NCBI GenBank assembly: GCA_044221555.1
Contig: JBGAOY010000002.1
Location: 124,001-188,000, forward strand
Direction of reading: 5' to 3'
DNA: 64,000 bases
DNA from: JAEUJM01 sp044221555
GTDB lineage: Bacteria > Actinomycetota > Acidimicrobiia > Acidimicrobiales > DATDAH01
In this document: piece after piece, positions 18,309 through 26,865 of the stretch
Layout: every line of letters begins with the position of its first letter
How positions within the stretch are numbered: position 1 is the stretch's first letter
Notes under the pieces: model-generated
Told to the model about the DNA's origin: nothing
The model's input: the letters and a program-made list of their open reading frames with translations, nothing else
Databases searched by the model: none
Position numbers and translations under genes: made by a program

Positions 18309-20045
18309 CTACTGGTGGGCGTCGGCCTCTGGTGAGACGGCCAGGCGGTTGGTCCGCCGGTAGTGCCACCCGATCGCCGCGAGGCTGGCCAGGCTCAGTG
18401 AGACGACGAGCAACGGCGAGCGCTCCGTCGGCCCGGCGGACGCTGCCTTCGCCCGGGCGCTGTCCGGGAGCAGGCAGTCGGTGGGCAGGGGGAGTGGCGG
18501 GGTGCCCGGCGGGCAGGCCGGCAGGCCCGGGATGGTGGGCAGCGGCGGGATGGTCACCGGGGGGACCGTGATGGGTGGCAACGGCGGCAACGGAACTGGG
18601 GAGGGGGGAGCGGTGGGGAGGGGCGATGACCCGCTCCCTCCGGTTCCGTTGCCACCGCCGCCGGTACCGCCGCCCCCGGGTGCCGGCGATGGGGTCACCG
18701 GCGGGGTGGGAGCAGCGGGGGATGGCCGAGCGGGTTCCTCGTCGTCGGTGCGAGGCGGGCGCCGGTCGGCAGCGGTCAACTGGGGGGGCTCGCCGTAGGC
18801 GAGGGGGCCGTCGTACTCGGGCAGGATCGTGGCCGGGCCGAACTGGCCGAGCCCGAAGCGGTCGAGGATGTCGATCCGCCAGAAGCTGGTGGCCCCCTGG
18901 CCACCGTCGATGTCGAAGCTGATGTGGACGTGGTCGGTGTGGGCGTTCGGGCCGTTGTAGGGCCGCCATCCGGCCGCGGCGTCGTAGGCGCTCCAGATGT
19001 GGCCGTTGTAGATGATGTACATCACGCCGAGCCGGCGGGCCATGGCGAACTGGTGGCGGTACTCGTCGGTGGCCAGCAGCCAGCCGATCACCTCGGCGGC
19101 GTGCTGCTTCTGGGTCGGGTCGTTGACGTCGACCGCCCAGTCCCACGCCCGGCCTTCCTTGTGCTCGCTGCGACCCCCCTGCGCGCAGTCCCGGCTGATG
19201 CCGAAGTCGCCCGAGTCGGGGTAGGTGCGCAGCACCAGGTCGTGGAACCCGACGGTGCCGGGCTTCGCACTGGGCGAGCACACCTGCTGGGGCTGGTAGG
19301 TGGCGAGCGGCTCGATCGCTTCGTCCCAGAGCCCGACCCACGGCGAGTCCTGGCCGAGGGTGGTGGCGTCGACCGGGCTCTCGCCCGGCACCAGCCCGGG
19401 CGCTCCGGCCCCGATGTCGGGGACCTCGGTCGGCACCGCGGGGCGGGTCGGCTCGCTCGTGGTGGTGGTGCCCGCACCCGTGCCGCTCCCGTCGGCCGGC
19501 TCGGTGGTGCCGGCCCCGGCACCGGGGCCCCCTGCATCGCCGGCGCCGGGGGTCGTCACGGGCACGTCGCCCTCGGTCTCGTCGAAGGTGGGGACGATGT
19601 TGATCTGCCAGCGGCCGTCCTCGTAACGGGCGGTGAAGCCGGCGTAGGCGAACTCACTCCGCCGGCAGCGGACGATGCCGTTCACCCGGGTGGTGTCGCG
19701 GTCGGGTGCCGGGCCGACAGGGCTGACGTGGGCCCCGCGCCGGTACTGGTCGTCGGGGCCGTTCCAGCTCACGTCGAGCCGGTCCTCGGGGCACGTGCCG
19801 CCGCTGCGGAGGGGAACGGCCTGCAACTCGGTGGCCATGGCCACCGCGGACTCCTCGGCGCCTTCCCTCCCGCGCCGCTCGCTGCCCTGCGGGAGCGGGG
19901 GGCGGGGTCGCTCGTGGGCCACCGCCGGCGCATCGCTGCCGGTCAAGGTGGCGGCCAGCACGGCGACCCCGCCGAGCAGGGTGACCAGCACCACGGCCAG
20001 GCCCGTGATCACCCATCGCCCCTGTCCCTTCGGCACTGCCCGCAT
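18309..20045 (-). CDS. Membrane-anchored LAS-type peptidoglycan hydrolase-like protein (ARB_07466-like C-terminal domain)
   Basis: A 578-residue envelope protein. Residues 12-33 form a membrane segment or signal anchor; a Thr/Pro/Gly-rich linker precedes the catalytic-looking domain at about 235-400. That domain has S293-x-H295-x2-G298-x-A300-x-D302 (SEHKEGRAWD), the zinc-binding signature of LAS-type (lysostaphin/M15-like) peptidases, and HTDHVHIS with His372 and His374, the usual second metal/catalytic element. A Pro/Gly-rich stalk and a C-terminal membrane segment (LLVVSLSLASLAAIGW) with an RR tail follow, so the domain should face the cell wall. A TGTTACAT inverted repeat lies 62 bp upstream. 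Substrate is inferred. Confidence 0.78.
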   Translation of the reverse strand: MRAVPKGQGRWVITGLAVVLVTLLGGVAVLAATLTGSDAPAVAHERPRPPLPQGSERRGREGAEESAVAMATELQAVPLRSGGTCPEDRLDVSWNGPDDQYRRGAHVSPVGPAPDRDTTRVNGIVRCRRSEFAYAGFTARYEDGRWQINIVPTFDETEGDVPVTTPGAGDAGGPGAGAGTTEPADGSGTGAGTTTTSEPTRPAVPTEVPDIGAGAPGLVPGESPVDATTLGQDSPWVGLWDEAIEPLATYQPQQVCSPSAKPGTVGFHDLVLRTYPDSGDFGISRDCAQGGRSEHKEGRAWDWAVDVNDPTQKQHAAEVIGWLLATDEYRHQFAMARRLGVMYIIYNGHIWSAYDAAAGWRPYNGPNAHTDHVHISFDIDGGQGATSFWRIDILDRFGLGQFGPATILPEYDGPLAYGEPPQLTAADRRPPRTDDEEPARPSPAAPTPPVTPSPAPGGGGTGGGGNGTGGSGSSPLPTAPPSPVPLPPLPPITVPPVTIPPLPTIPGLPACPPGTPPLPLPTDCLLPDSARAKAASAGPTERSPLLVVSLSLASLAAIGWHYRRTNRLAVSPEADAHQ

Positions 20046-20106
20046 CTCAGCCCCCTGTGGCCCGACGCAGCCGGTCTGCGTCCTCGACTCCTGCGACGAT
20101 CCCCTA

Positions 20107-20133
20107 TGTTACATCACGACAAGACATGTAACA
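20107..20133. promoter_or_regulatory. TGTTACAT inverted repeat upstream of the LAS-type hydrolase gene
   Basis: A perfect 8-bp inverted repeat (TGTTACAT at 20107-20114, ATGTAACA at 20126-20133) with an 11-bp spacer lies in the 113-bp gap between the hydrolase and universal stress protein genes. The half-site matches the TGTTACA of the operator at 3972-3998, and the flank ATGTAACAAGTT resembles ATGTCACAAGTT upstream of mce operon 2. It is probably bound by one of the local TetR proteins. Confidence 0.55.
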
Positions 20134-20158
20134 AGTTAAACCGGCGAGAACCTGGCGA

Positions 20159-20641
20159 TCACTCGCCGGTCTGCACCACCAGCACGTCGCAGGGGGCGTG
20201 GTGCAAGATCGCGTCGGCCACGCTGCCGAGGAGCCGGCGGGCGCCTCGGAGCCCCACCGAGCCCACCACCACCAGGTCGGCGCCGTGCAGGAACACGGCG
20301 TCGAGGAGCACCGCCGCGGGTGCGCCGTCGTCGCTGCTGACGGTCACGTGTGGGGCACCCTCCGCCAGAGCGACGGCCCGGCCCTCGGCGGCGGTGGCCT
20401 CGGCCTGGGCGCGGTCGGTCACCGACCAGGCCAGGTCGGTCGGCAGGCCCACCTGCCGACCGGCGACCGCGGCCGACGGCGTGCCGGCGAGTTGGGACAT
20501 GGCGTCGGCGTGCGTGCGCGAGAACGCGGTGACGATCACCAGCCTGGCCCCGTGCGTGCGGGCCAGCATGCCGGCCTCGCGCACCGCCCGGGTCGCGGTC
20601 GCCGAGCCGTCGGTGCCCACCACGATCGTGCCGTAGGTCAT
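20159..20641 (-). CDS. Universal stress protein family (UspA)
   Basis: A 160-residue single-domain UspA protein. It opens with TIVVGTDGSATATRAV, the family's first strand and nucleotide loop, and ends with a GSVGLRGARRLLGS stretch close to the ATP-binding G-x2-G-x9-G-S motif (here one residue shorter) and CDVLVVQTG. The ATG at 20641 is chosen over an upstream start because homologues begin just before the VVGTDGS strand. It diverges from a second UspA gene with only 37 bases between the start codons. Confidence 0.9.
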   Translation of the reverse strand: MTYGTIVVGTDGSATATRAVREAGMLARTHGARLVIVTAFSRTHADAMSQLAGTPSAAVAGRQVGLPTDLAWSVTDRAQAEATAAEGRAVALAEGAPHVTVSSDDGAPAAVLLDAVFLHGADLVVVGSVGLRGARRLLGSVADAILHHAPCDVLVVQTGE

Positions 20642-20654
20642 GGGTGACAGTGTA

Positions 20655-20675
20655 GACAATCTGACGTACATTGTC
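20655..20675. promoter_or_regulatory. Inverted repeat between divergent universal stress protein genes
   Basis: GACAAT (20655-20660) and ATTGTC (20670-20675) form a perfect inverted repeat with a 9-nt spacer, filling most of the 37-bp gap between two start codons. Its position suggests an operator covering both start regions, and the very short gap suggests leaderless or near-leaderless transcripts. Confidence 0.5.
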
Positions 20676-20678
20676 ATT

Positions 20679-21083
20679 ATGTCTTCCTTTGACAGCGCAG
20701 TGACCGGCGGCCCGCACTACCGACGGGTCCTCGTGGGCACCGACGGGTCGCTCACCGCCGACAAGGCCGTCGACCGTGCCGTCGACGTGGCTCGTACGCA
20801 TCACGCGCGGCTCACCGTCCTCTCCGCGGGACGCCGGGCCGAGGACGTGTTGCGGGGCGAGGGGTCCCGTCTCGCCGATGTCGGCGTGGAGGTCACCCTC
20901 CGCCCGGTCGCCGGCGACCCGGCCCACGCGCTGATCGCCGAGGCCCACGAAGGTGGCTACGACCTGCTGGTGGTCGGCAACCTGGGCCTGTCGGGCTTCC
21001 GCCGGCTCAACCCGCTGGGCTCGGTGCCCGGCAAGGTGAGCCACCACCTCCCGTGCTCCCTGCTGGTGGTCAAGACGACCTGA
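20679..21083 (+). CDS. Universal stress protein family (UspA), short form
   Basis: A 134-residue UspA protein with RVLVGTDGSLTADKAVDRAV at the N-terminus and a C-terminal VVGNLGLSGFRRLNPLGSV loop followed by CSLLVVKTT. It is shorter than its divergent neighbour between the first helix and the nucleotide loop. The ATG at 20679 follows the shared inverted repeat directly. It converges on mce operon 2, with a hairpin directly at its stop codon. Confidence 0.88.
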   Translation: MSSFDSAVTGGPHYRRVLVGTDGSLTADKAVDRAVDVARTHHARLTVLSAGRRAEDVLRGEGSRLADVGVEVTLRPVAGDPAHALIAEAHEGGYDLLVVGNLGLSGFRRLNPLGSVPGKVSHHLPCSLLVVKTT

Positions 21084-21108
21084 CGGTCACACGACCACGT
21101 GACCGTCA
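21081..21108. terminator. Bidirectional terminator hairpin between the UspA gene and mce operon 2
   Basis: A perfect 10-bp inverted repeat (TGACGGTCAC / GTGACCGTCA) with an 8-nt loop begins at the stop codon of the UspA gene and lies between convergent units. Confidence 0.65.
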
Positions 21109-21193
21109 CCACGGTCATCCGACCTCACCCCGGTGGTGGCCTCGGGCCGGGCGCACGCACCCCGCGCCCGACCCATCCCCGATGGTCCCGTGG

Positions 21194-21970
21194 TCACCTC
21201 GCGGGGCTGGTCGTGGCGGTCGTCCCGGCGCCGGCGCCGCCCGCGGGGTCGAGACCCTCCTGGGTGGTGGCGAGGAAGGTCAGGTCGTCGGCCTTCCACG
21301 AGCCACCCTGCTTCTTCAGGTCGATGCGGACGTACGACCCGGCCAGCCGGCGGGTGCCGATGGTGCTGCGGATCACCGCGTCGAACGACACCACGGCGGT
21401 GGCGGTGTCGTCGCTGAGGTCGCTGATGAAGACGTCGCGCACGTGCACCCGGCCACGCGCCCGCAGTTCGTCGACCACCGGCTGCAGTTCCTCGAAGAAC
21501 GCGTTCTGGTAGGTCTCGGCGTACTCGGCCGTGGCCAGGTCGGTGACCGCCTGAAGGCTGCCCTCGAGGTCGCGGTGGTCGTAGCTCATGGTGGCGCTGG
21601 CGAACTGGCCTGCGACCGACGCGGCCGCCTGCCGGTCGTCCCGGGCCGACTCGAGGTGGTCGGCCCGCACGAACGACAGCACCGCGATGGCGAGCATGGC
21701 GGCACCCCAGAGAGCCACGCCCCCCACCAGCAGGGCCCGGCGCCGGCCGGCACCACGGGAGGTGGGCATCTGCCGGCCGGCGTCGGCGCCCTCGCCGCGA
21801 TCGAGATCGACGACGAGATCGGCGTCGCCGTCGAGCACCGTGTCCCCGTCGAGGTCGGCGACGACGCGCCGCGAGTGCACCTGGGCGCGGCCCGTGCCCT
21901 CGCGGCGGGGCCGTCGGGTGGGGGGCTCGATCTCGATCCCGAGGTCGTCGGTGGGGTGCTCGTCAGCCAT
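21194..21970 (-). CDS. Mce-associated membrane protein (Mam-like), operon 2
   Basis: About 258 residues from the ATG at 21970, which has GGAG nine bases upstream; another ATG three codons earlier abuts that GGAG. The N-terminal 75 residues are charged and Asp-rich, followed by RRRALLVGG, one membrane segment (ALWGAAMLAIAVLSFV) and an extracytoplasmic domain similar in layout to the Mam-like protein of operon 1, with a Gly/Ala/Thr tail. It is the last gene of operon 2, 95 bp after the position-F gene. Confidence 0.85.
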   Translation of the reverse strand: MADEHPTDDLGIEIEPPTRRPRREGTGRAQVHSRRVVADLDGDTVLDGDADLVVDLDRGEGADAGRQMPTSRGAGRRRALLVGGVALWGAAMLAIAVLSFVRADHLESARDDRQAAASVAGQFASATMSYDHRDLEGSLQAVTDLATAEYAETYQNAFFEELQPVVDELRARGRVHVRDVFISDLSDDTATAVVSFDAVIRSTIGTRRLAGSYVRIDLKKQGGSWKADDLTFLATTQEGLDPAGGAGAGTTATTSPAR

Positions 21971-22065
21971 GGTGGGCATCTCCGTCCAGCCTTTCGGGTG
22001 GTTGCTGCGTCGGTTGTGGCAAGGGTGTGGTGGCAAGGGGGTGGGCGTGGTCGCTCCAACGACGG

Positions 22066-23370
22066 TCAGGTTCGGTGGCGGCCGGGAAGCCAGCGCCACG
22101 GGCGGACGGCGGCGAGCGCGGCCAGCGCGAGCAGCACGAACACGATCACGAAGGGGTTGAAGCGGTGGTCGTCGCTGCGCTGCTGCGACGAGGCCTGCTC
22201 GCCCGGCTGGTCGTGGGGCGCACCGGGGTCCACCGCGGGGCTGTCGCCGGTGCCGCCGGACGCGCCCGCCGAGGCGGCCGTCGAGCTGCCCGACGGGGCA
22301 CCCACGGCCGAGAGGTCCGGGCAGGCGGCCACCGCCGGCACCTCGGGCAGCTGGTGGGGATGGTCGTACACGGGCACCGGCTCCTCGCCGCCCACGTTGA
22401 GCGGTGGGATGGCACGGATGTAGGGGCCATCGGCCTCGTTGGCCACCACGCCCCCGGCCGAGGAGTCCTGGAAGACGGCCTCGGCGTCGGGCCCGGTCGC
22501 CAGCAGTTGCTCGATGGCGCCGAGCAGATCGGGGCGGCCGAGCCGGACGGCCAGCTCCCCCAGGTCGCCGAGCACGCAGCTCACCTCCAGCTTCGACCCG
22601 GCCAGCAGGTCGGCGGTGCGGTTGGCCAGGCTGTTGCCGTCGGTGAGCACCCGCTGCAGGTCGGCGTTGGCGGCGGTGAGGGCGCCGGTGACGGCGACGG
22701 CGTTGTCGAGGCCCTGGCCCAGCTCGGCCCGGTGGGCGGACAGGGTGCTCACCAGGTCGGCCATGTTGGCGGTGAACTCCTCGATCAGGTCGGCGTTGTC
22801 CGCGAAGGTGTCGAGGGCGTCGCTGCTGCCCGTGATGATGCGGCGCAGGTCCTCGGACCGGCCGTCCAGGCCCACCGCCAGCTCGTGCAGCAGCGTGTCG
22901 AGGTCGTCGGCGGGAACGGCGCTCACCAGTTGGTCGAGCGCGTCGAACAGGTCGGCATAGGCCAGCGGGGTCGAGGTGCGCTCGCGGGGGATGTGGGCCC
23001 CCGGCGCGAGGAAGGGGCCGTCGGTCGACGCGTCGGCGGGCGGCACCACGTCGACGTAGGGCTCGCCGATGGCCGACTTGCGCCGCACGGCCAGGCTCGA
23101 CCCCTCCGGGATGTGGCGACCCTTGTCGATGGCCATCACGACGGTCACGCCGCCGTCCTCGAGGTCGACGGCGCGCACCCGCCCGATCGGGGTTCCCAGG
23201 TAGCCCACGTCGAAGCCGGGCTGCAGGCCCGGCGAGCTCTCGAAGTCGGCCGTGATGGTGTAGGGCCGGTCGAACACATCGATCTGCAGCACGTTGCCCA
23301 CCGCCCACCAGGCGAGCGAGAGGCCCAGCGCGGCGAAGACGGCGAGGTTCACCGCCACCCGCCGGTTCAC
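22066..23370 (-). CDS. mceF: Mce family protein, operon 2 position F
   Basis: A 434-residue Mce protein. The start is GTG 23370, overlapping the previous stop (GTGA). An N-terminal anchor (VAVNLAVFAALGLSLAWWAVG), MCE domain (FESSPGLQPGFDVGYLGTPIG; AIGEPYVDVVP), helical region, a Ser/Ala/Gly-rich linker and a C-terminal membrane segment (FVIVFVLLALAALAAV) are visible. The two-ended membrane layout matches the position-F protein of operon 1. Confidence 0.9.
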   Translation of the reverse strand: MNRRVAVNLAVFAALGLSLAWWAVGNVLQIDVFDRPYTITADFESSPGLQPGFDVGYLGTPIGRVRAVDLEDGGVTVVMAIDKGRHIPEGSSLAVRRKSAIGEPYVDVVPPADASTDGPFLAPGAHIPRERTSTPLAYADLFDALDQLVSAVPADDLDTLLHELAVGLDGRSEDLRRIITGSSDALDTFADNADLIEEFTANMADLVSTLSAHRAELGQGLDNAVAVTGALTAANADLQRVLTDGNSLANRTADLLAGSKLEVSCVLGDLGELAVRLGRPDLLGAIEQLLATGPDAEAVFQDSSAGGVVANEADGPYIRAIPPLNVGGEEPVPVYDHPHQLPEVPAVAACPDLSAVGAPSGSSTAASAGASGGTGDSPAVDPGAPHDQPGEQASSQQRSDDHRFNPFVIVFVLLALAALAAVRPWRWLPGRHRT

Positions 23371-24746
23371 CCGCCCACCCCCGGGATCGGCAGCGGTACG
23401 CCCGTGCCTCCGGTGCCGCCGGCAGTCCCGCCGCTCCCATTGCCGGGCACCCCGGGAACAGGCACCGGCACCGGCGAGGGGGCCGGGCTGCCCTGGCCGG
23501 ACGGGCCGCCGGCCGGGCACAGCACGGTCAGCTGCGTGGCCAGGTCGGTCGCCAGCGTCGCGTCGACCCCCGTCCGCAGCGCGTTCAGCTGGTCGCAGAC
23601 CGCTGCCGGCAGCGCCACGTCGGGCAGCGTGCCCAGCAGGCCGAGGATCGAGCTCACCAGGTTGTTCACGTCGTCGAGGCTGTTGCGGGGGTCGGCTGGT
23701 GCGCCGCCGGGAGCGGTCGGGGCGCCGGGCGCCGCGGGGTCGGGTGCGGGCGCGTCGCCGATGGTGCCCGAGGGGGTGGCCACGCCACGGGCCCAGATGA
23801 ACTGGGCCTGCGCAGCCGCACCGGTGTCCCTGGCGGCGACGTTGTTCGAGATCTTCACGAGGAACTGGTCGACCGACTCGAGCAGCGACTCGATCAGCGG
23901 TCGCTGGCCCGCGAGGGTCGCCACGATCGGGTCGAGGTCGTGCAGCGTGTGGATCAGGTCGTTCAGGTGGGGGACCAGCACCGTGCTGGTGCTCACCTCG
24001 CTCATGTTCCGGATGCCCCGGAGCGCGGCCACCATGCGGTCGCGGTTGGCGGCGAGCGTCACGGAGGCGCCGGCCAGGTCGTCCACCAGCCCGGCCACCC
24101 GCTGGTCGTTGGCCGCCAGGTCCCTCGTCAGTCGCCCGAACCCGTCGATGGTGGTGGCGATCTGCGCCCGCTGGGAGTCGAGGTCGGTGACCACGGTGGA
24201 CAGGTCGGCCAGCAACTCGTTCAGCTCGTGCCCCCGACCCCCGAGCGCCGCGGCGCCGGTCGAGACGATCGTGCTCACGTCGTTGGCGGTGACCGCGCCC
24301 AGGAACTCGATGGCCCGCTCCGTCACCTCCTCGAACTCGGCCTCACTGGTGGTGCGGGTGATCTCGTCGCCGGCGTGGAGGAGCCGGCCGCCCGCCCCAC
24401 CCGGCGGGGTGGTCGGAAGCCGCAGCTCGATGTACTGCTCGCCCAGCAGGGAGGTCTTGGCCAGGACCGCGGTGGTGTCGACGGGCAACGGATGGCCGCC
24501 CTCGATCGACATCGTCACCCGCGCTCGGTAGCCGTCGAGGCGCACGCCCGTCACCGTCCCGATGGTGACGTCGGCCAGCTTCACCGAGTGCCCGACCACC
24601 AGGTTGCTGACGTCGTCGAACGTGGCGGTCAGCACGAGGTCGCCCTTGGGTGACCCGGCGGTGCGCAGCGAGCACGCCGGCGCCAGCACGGCGAGCACGA
24701 GCACCGCGGCCAGCGCCCTGGCCACGCGGGGAGGGCGACGCGTCAC
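23367..24746 (-). CDS. mceE: Mce family protein, operon 2 position E (probable lipoprotein)
   Basis: A 459-residue Mce protein from GTG 24746, overlapping the previous stop (GTGA). The signal ends in VLAPAC, a weak lipobox. The MCE domain (ATFDDVSNLVVGHSVKLADV; SLLGEQYIELRLP) most resembles the position-E protein of operon 1. The helical region is followed by a Pro/Ala/Gly-rich C-terminal tail of more than 100 residues containing two cysteines. Confidence 0.9.
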   Translation of the reverse strand: MTRRPPRVARALAAVLVLAVLAPACSLRTAGSPKGDLVLTATFDDVSNLVVGHSVKLADVTIGTVTGVRLDGYRARVTMSIEGGHPLPVDTTAVLAKTSLLGEQYIELRLPTTPPGGAGGRLLHAGDEITRTTSEAEFEEVTERAIEFLGAVTANDVSTIVSTGAAALGGRGHELNELLADLSTVVTDLDSQRAQIATTIDGFGRLTRDLAANDQRVAGLVDDLAGASVTLAANRDRMVAALRGIRNMSEVSTSTVLVPHLNDLIHTLHDLDPIVATLAGQRPLIESLLESVDQFLVKISNNVAARDTGAAAQAQFIWARGVATPSGTIGDAPAPDPAAPGAPTAPGGAPADPRNSLDDVNNLVSSILGLLGTLPDVALPAAVCDQLNALRTGVDATLATDLATQLTVLCPAGGPSGQGSPAPSPVPVPVPGVPGNGSGGTAGGTGGTGVPLPIPGVGG

Positions 24747-25777
24747 GGGCAGGTCACCCCTGGTTGCGGCACGCAGGGGGCCTGCAGCTGCAGGCCCAGC
24801 GCGGTGAACAGCGGTCGCAGCACCTCGGCGGTGATCGGGGTGAGGTTGATGCGCTGCACCAGCACGCCCATCCCGGCGTCGTAGGCCCCGATGAGCCCTT
24901 GCGAGTTGCGGTTGAGGGCGTCGACGAGCAGCGCCACCGCGTCCAGGTTGGTGTGCACCGACTGGGTCAGGCGGGCGAGCTGGGCCAGGTCCTCGGGCAG
25001 GTGGTCCTCCGCGCTGCGCACGATCCCGTCGCCCTCCTGCGCCAGCTGGCCGAGGCCGGCCAGCAGGTCCTGGATGTCCTGGCGCTCGTCGGCCAGCACC
25101 CCCGAGGCGGTGGCGAACGAGTCGATCACGTGGCCCAGCTGCTCCTGGCGCCGGCCGAGCGTGCCGGCCAACTCGTTCAGGTTGCCGGCCACGGCCACGA
25201 GGGAGTCGTCCTCGGTGGCCATCAGCTGCGACAGGTCGCCCATCTGGGTGAGGCTCTCGTTCAGCAGGTCGCCGCGCCCGTCGAGGGTCTCGGCCCCTTC
25301 GTGCACCAGGCGGGCCACCTCGTCGGGGTCGAGGCCGCGGGCCAGGTCGGTTAACGCTTGGAGCGCCTCGTCGGGCTCGGCCGGCACGGTGGTGCGCTCG
25401 ATCGGGATCACGTCGCCGTCGTGCGCCCGCGCCTCGCCCTCCTGCCACGCGGGGAACAGGGTGACGCTGCGCTCGCCGATGAGCGACAGCGGCACCACCG
25501 CGGCCTTCACGTCGGCCGGCACCGGCACGTCGCGGTCGACCGATATCTCCACCCGCACGCGGTTGCCCTCGGGCACCACCGCGTCGATCGTGCCGGCGTC
25601 GAGGCCCATCACCCGCACGCTGGAGCCGGGGTAGACGGCGACCGCCCGGCGGAAGTTCACGGTGAGGTGGACCGCACCGGGGCCGCCCCCGGGCCGGCCG
25701 ATGGCGCAACCGCCACCCAGGAGCGACACCACCAGCACCATCGCCACGGCTCGGGCGCGGGCCCCCGACCACCTCAT
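24743..25777 (-). CDS. mceD: Mce family lipoprotein, operon 2 position D
   Basis: A 344-residue Mce protein, ATG 25777 overlapping the previous stop by four bases. The signal peptide ends in LLGGGC, a clear lipobox. The MCE domain (FRRAVAVYPGSSVRVMGLDAG; LIGERSVTLFP, then GDVIPIERT) matches the position-D protein of operon 1, including GDVIPIERT. It lacks that protein's long C-terminal extension and ends in a short Cys-containing tail. Confidence 0.92.
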   Translation of the reverse strand: MRWSGARARAVAMVLVVSLLGGGCAIGRPGGGPGAVHLTVNFRRAVAVYPGSSVRVMGLDAGTIDAVVPEGNRVRVEISVDRDVPVPADVKAAVVPLSLIGERSVTLFPAWQEGEARAHDGDVIPIERTTVPAEPDEALQALTDLARGLDPDEVARLVHEGAETLDGRGDLLNESLTQMGDLSQLMATEDDSLVAVAGNLNELAGTLGRRQEQLGHVIDSFATASGVLADERQDIQDLLAGLGQLAQEGDGIVRSAEDHLPEDLAQLARLTQSVHTNLDAVALLVDALNRNSQGLIGAYDAGMGVLVQRINLTPITAEVLRPLFTALGLQLQAPCVPQPGVTCP

Positions 25778-26865
25778 GGCGCGGTCGCCTGGGTGAGGCC
25801 CAGCTGCGGGTAGATGCGGGCGAGGGCGCCGATGACGTCGGGGCCGAGCGACGTGGGCAGCACGTCGATGTAGGGGCCGTGCGACGCGATGGCCGACACC
25901 TGCTGGTAGGTGGGGCCCGACCAGGCCAGGATCGTGTCGACGTCGTCCTGGTGGGCGGCCACCGCGTCGGTGGCCACGTCGAGGTCGTCGAGGATGGCCT
26001 CCAGCTGCGTGCGCCGGGTGGTGACGATGTCGGCCAGCCGGGCGACGGCATCCGAGCCGTCACCGAGGATGGTGGCCAGCTCGGCGCGCCGGCGGGCGAT
26101 CTGGTCGAGCACGACGTTGCTCGAGTCGATGAGCTCGACGATGGCCTGGTCCTTCTCGGCGAGGGTGGCCGTCAGCGACTCGCTCTGATCGAGCAGGTCG
26201 TGGATCGCGGCCTGGCGCTCGTTGAACGCCCGCGACACCTCGGTCAGCGCCCGCAGCACCCGCTCCACCCGCGGCCCGTTGTCGGTGGCGATGTCCGCGA
26301 ACTCGGTGACCATGCGATTGACCGCGTCGGTGTCGATGGCGTCCACCACGTCGGTGGTGGCGTTGAAGGTCTCGGTCACCGAGAACGGCACGCTGGTGCG
26401 CGAGATCGGGATGCGCCGGCGATCGGCGGGCAGGTCGGCCATTCGGGGCGTGCCCGCCACGTTCTCCAGGCGGATGTACTGGCCGCCGAGGAGGGTGGAG
26501 AGGGCGACCCGGGCGGTGGTGTCCGGCCCGAGGGCGACATCGTCGTCGACCTCGAAGGTCACCACCACCTGCCCGGCACGGCGATCGGCCGCCAGGCCGG
26601 TCACCTCGCCCACCTCCACCCCGGCCAGTCGCACCAGCGAGCCCGACTTGAGCCCGGCGGCGTCGGGCAGCACCGCCCGCACGACGTAGCGGTGCTCGAG
26701 CAGGTCGAGCGATCCGACCGCGAAGGCGGCGACGCAGAGCGAGAGGATCACCGCCACGGCCACGATGCCCACCGAGCGCCGGTTCATCTCCGTGAACCGT
26801 CCGGGGGTCAGGCGCTCGAGCAGGCGGCGGACGCGGCCGGCGGCGGAGACGCGGGCCCGGGTCAC
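25774..26865 (-). CDS. mceC: Mce family protein, operon 2 position C
   Basis: About 363 residues from GTG 26865, which overlaps the previous stop (GTGA). A basic 30-residue leader, a membrane anchor (IVAVAVILSLCVAAFAVG), an MCE domain (VLPDAAGLKSGSLVRLAGVEVGEV; LLGGQYIRLEN) and a long helical region with heptad-like leucines follow. FTEMNRRSVGIV near the anchor mirrors FTERNPIVIGIV in the operon 1 position-C protein, supporting orthologous order in the two operons. Confidence 0.9.
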   Translation of the reverse strand: MTRARVSAAGRVRRLLERLTPGRFTEMNRRSVGIVAVAVILSLCVAAFAVGSLDLLEHRYVVRAVLPDAAGLKSGSLVRLAGVEVGEVTGLAADRRAGQVVVTFEVDDDVALGPDTTARVALSTLLGGQYIRLENVAGTPRMADLPADRRRIPISRTSVPFSVTETFNATTDVVDAIDTDAVNRMVTEFADIATDNGPRVERVLRALTEVSRAFNERQAAIHDLLDQSESLTATLAEKDQAIVELIDSSNVVLDQIARRRAELATILGDGSDAVARLADIVTTRRTQLEAILDDLDVATDAVAAHQDDVDTILAWSGPTYQQVSAIASHGPYIDVLPTSLGPDVIGALARIYPQLGLTQATAP

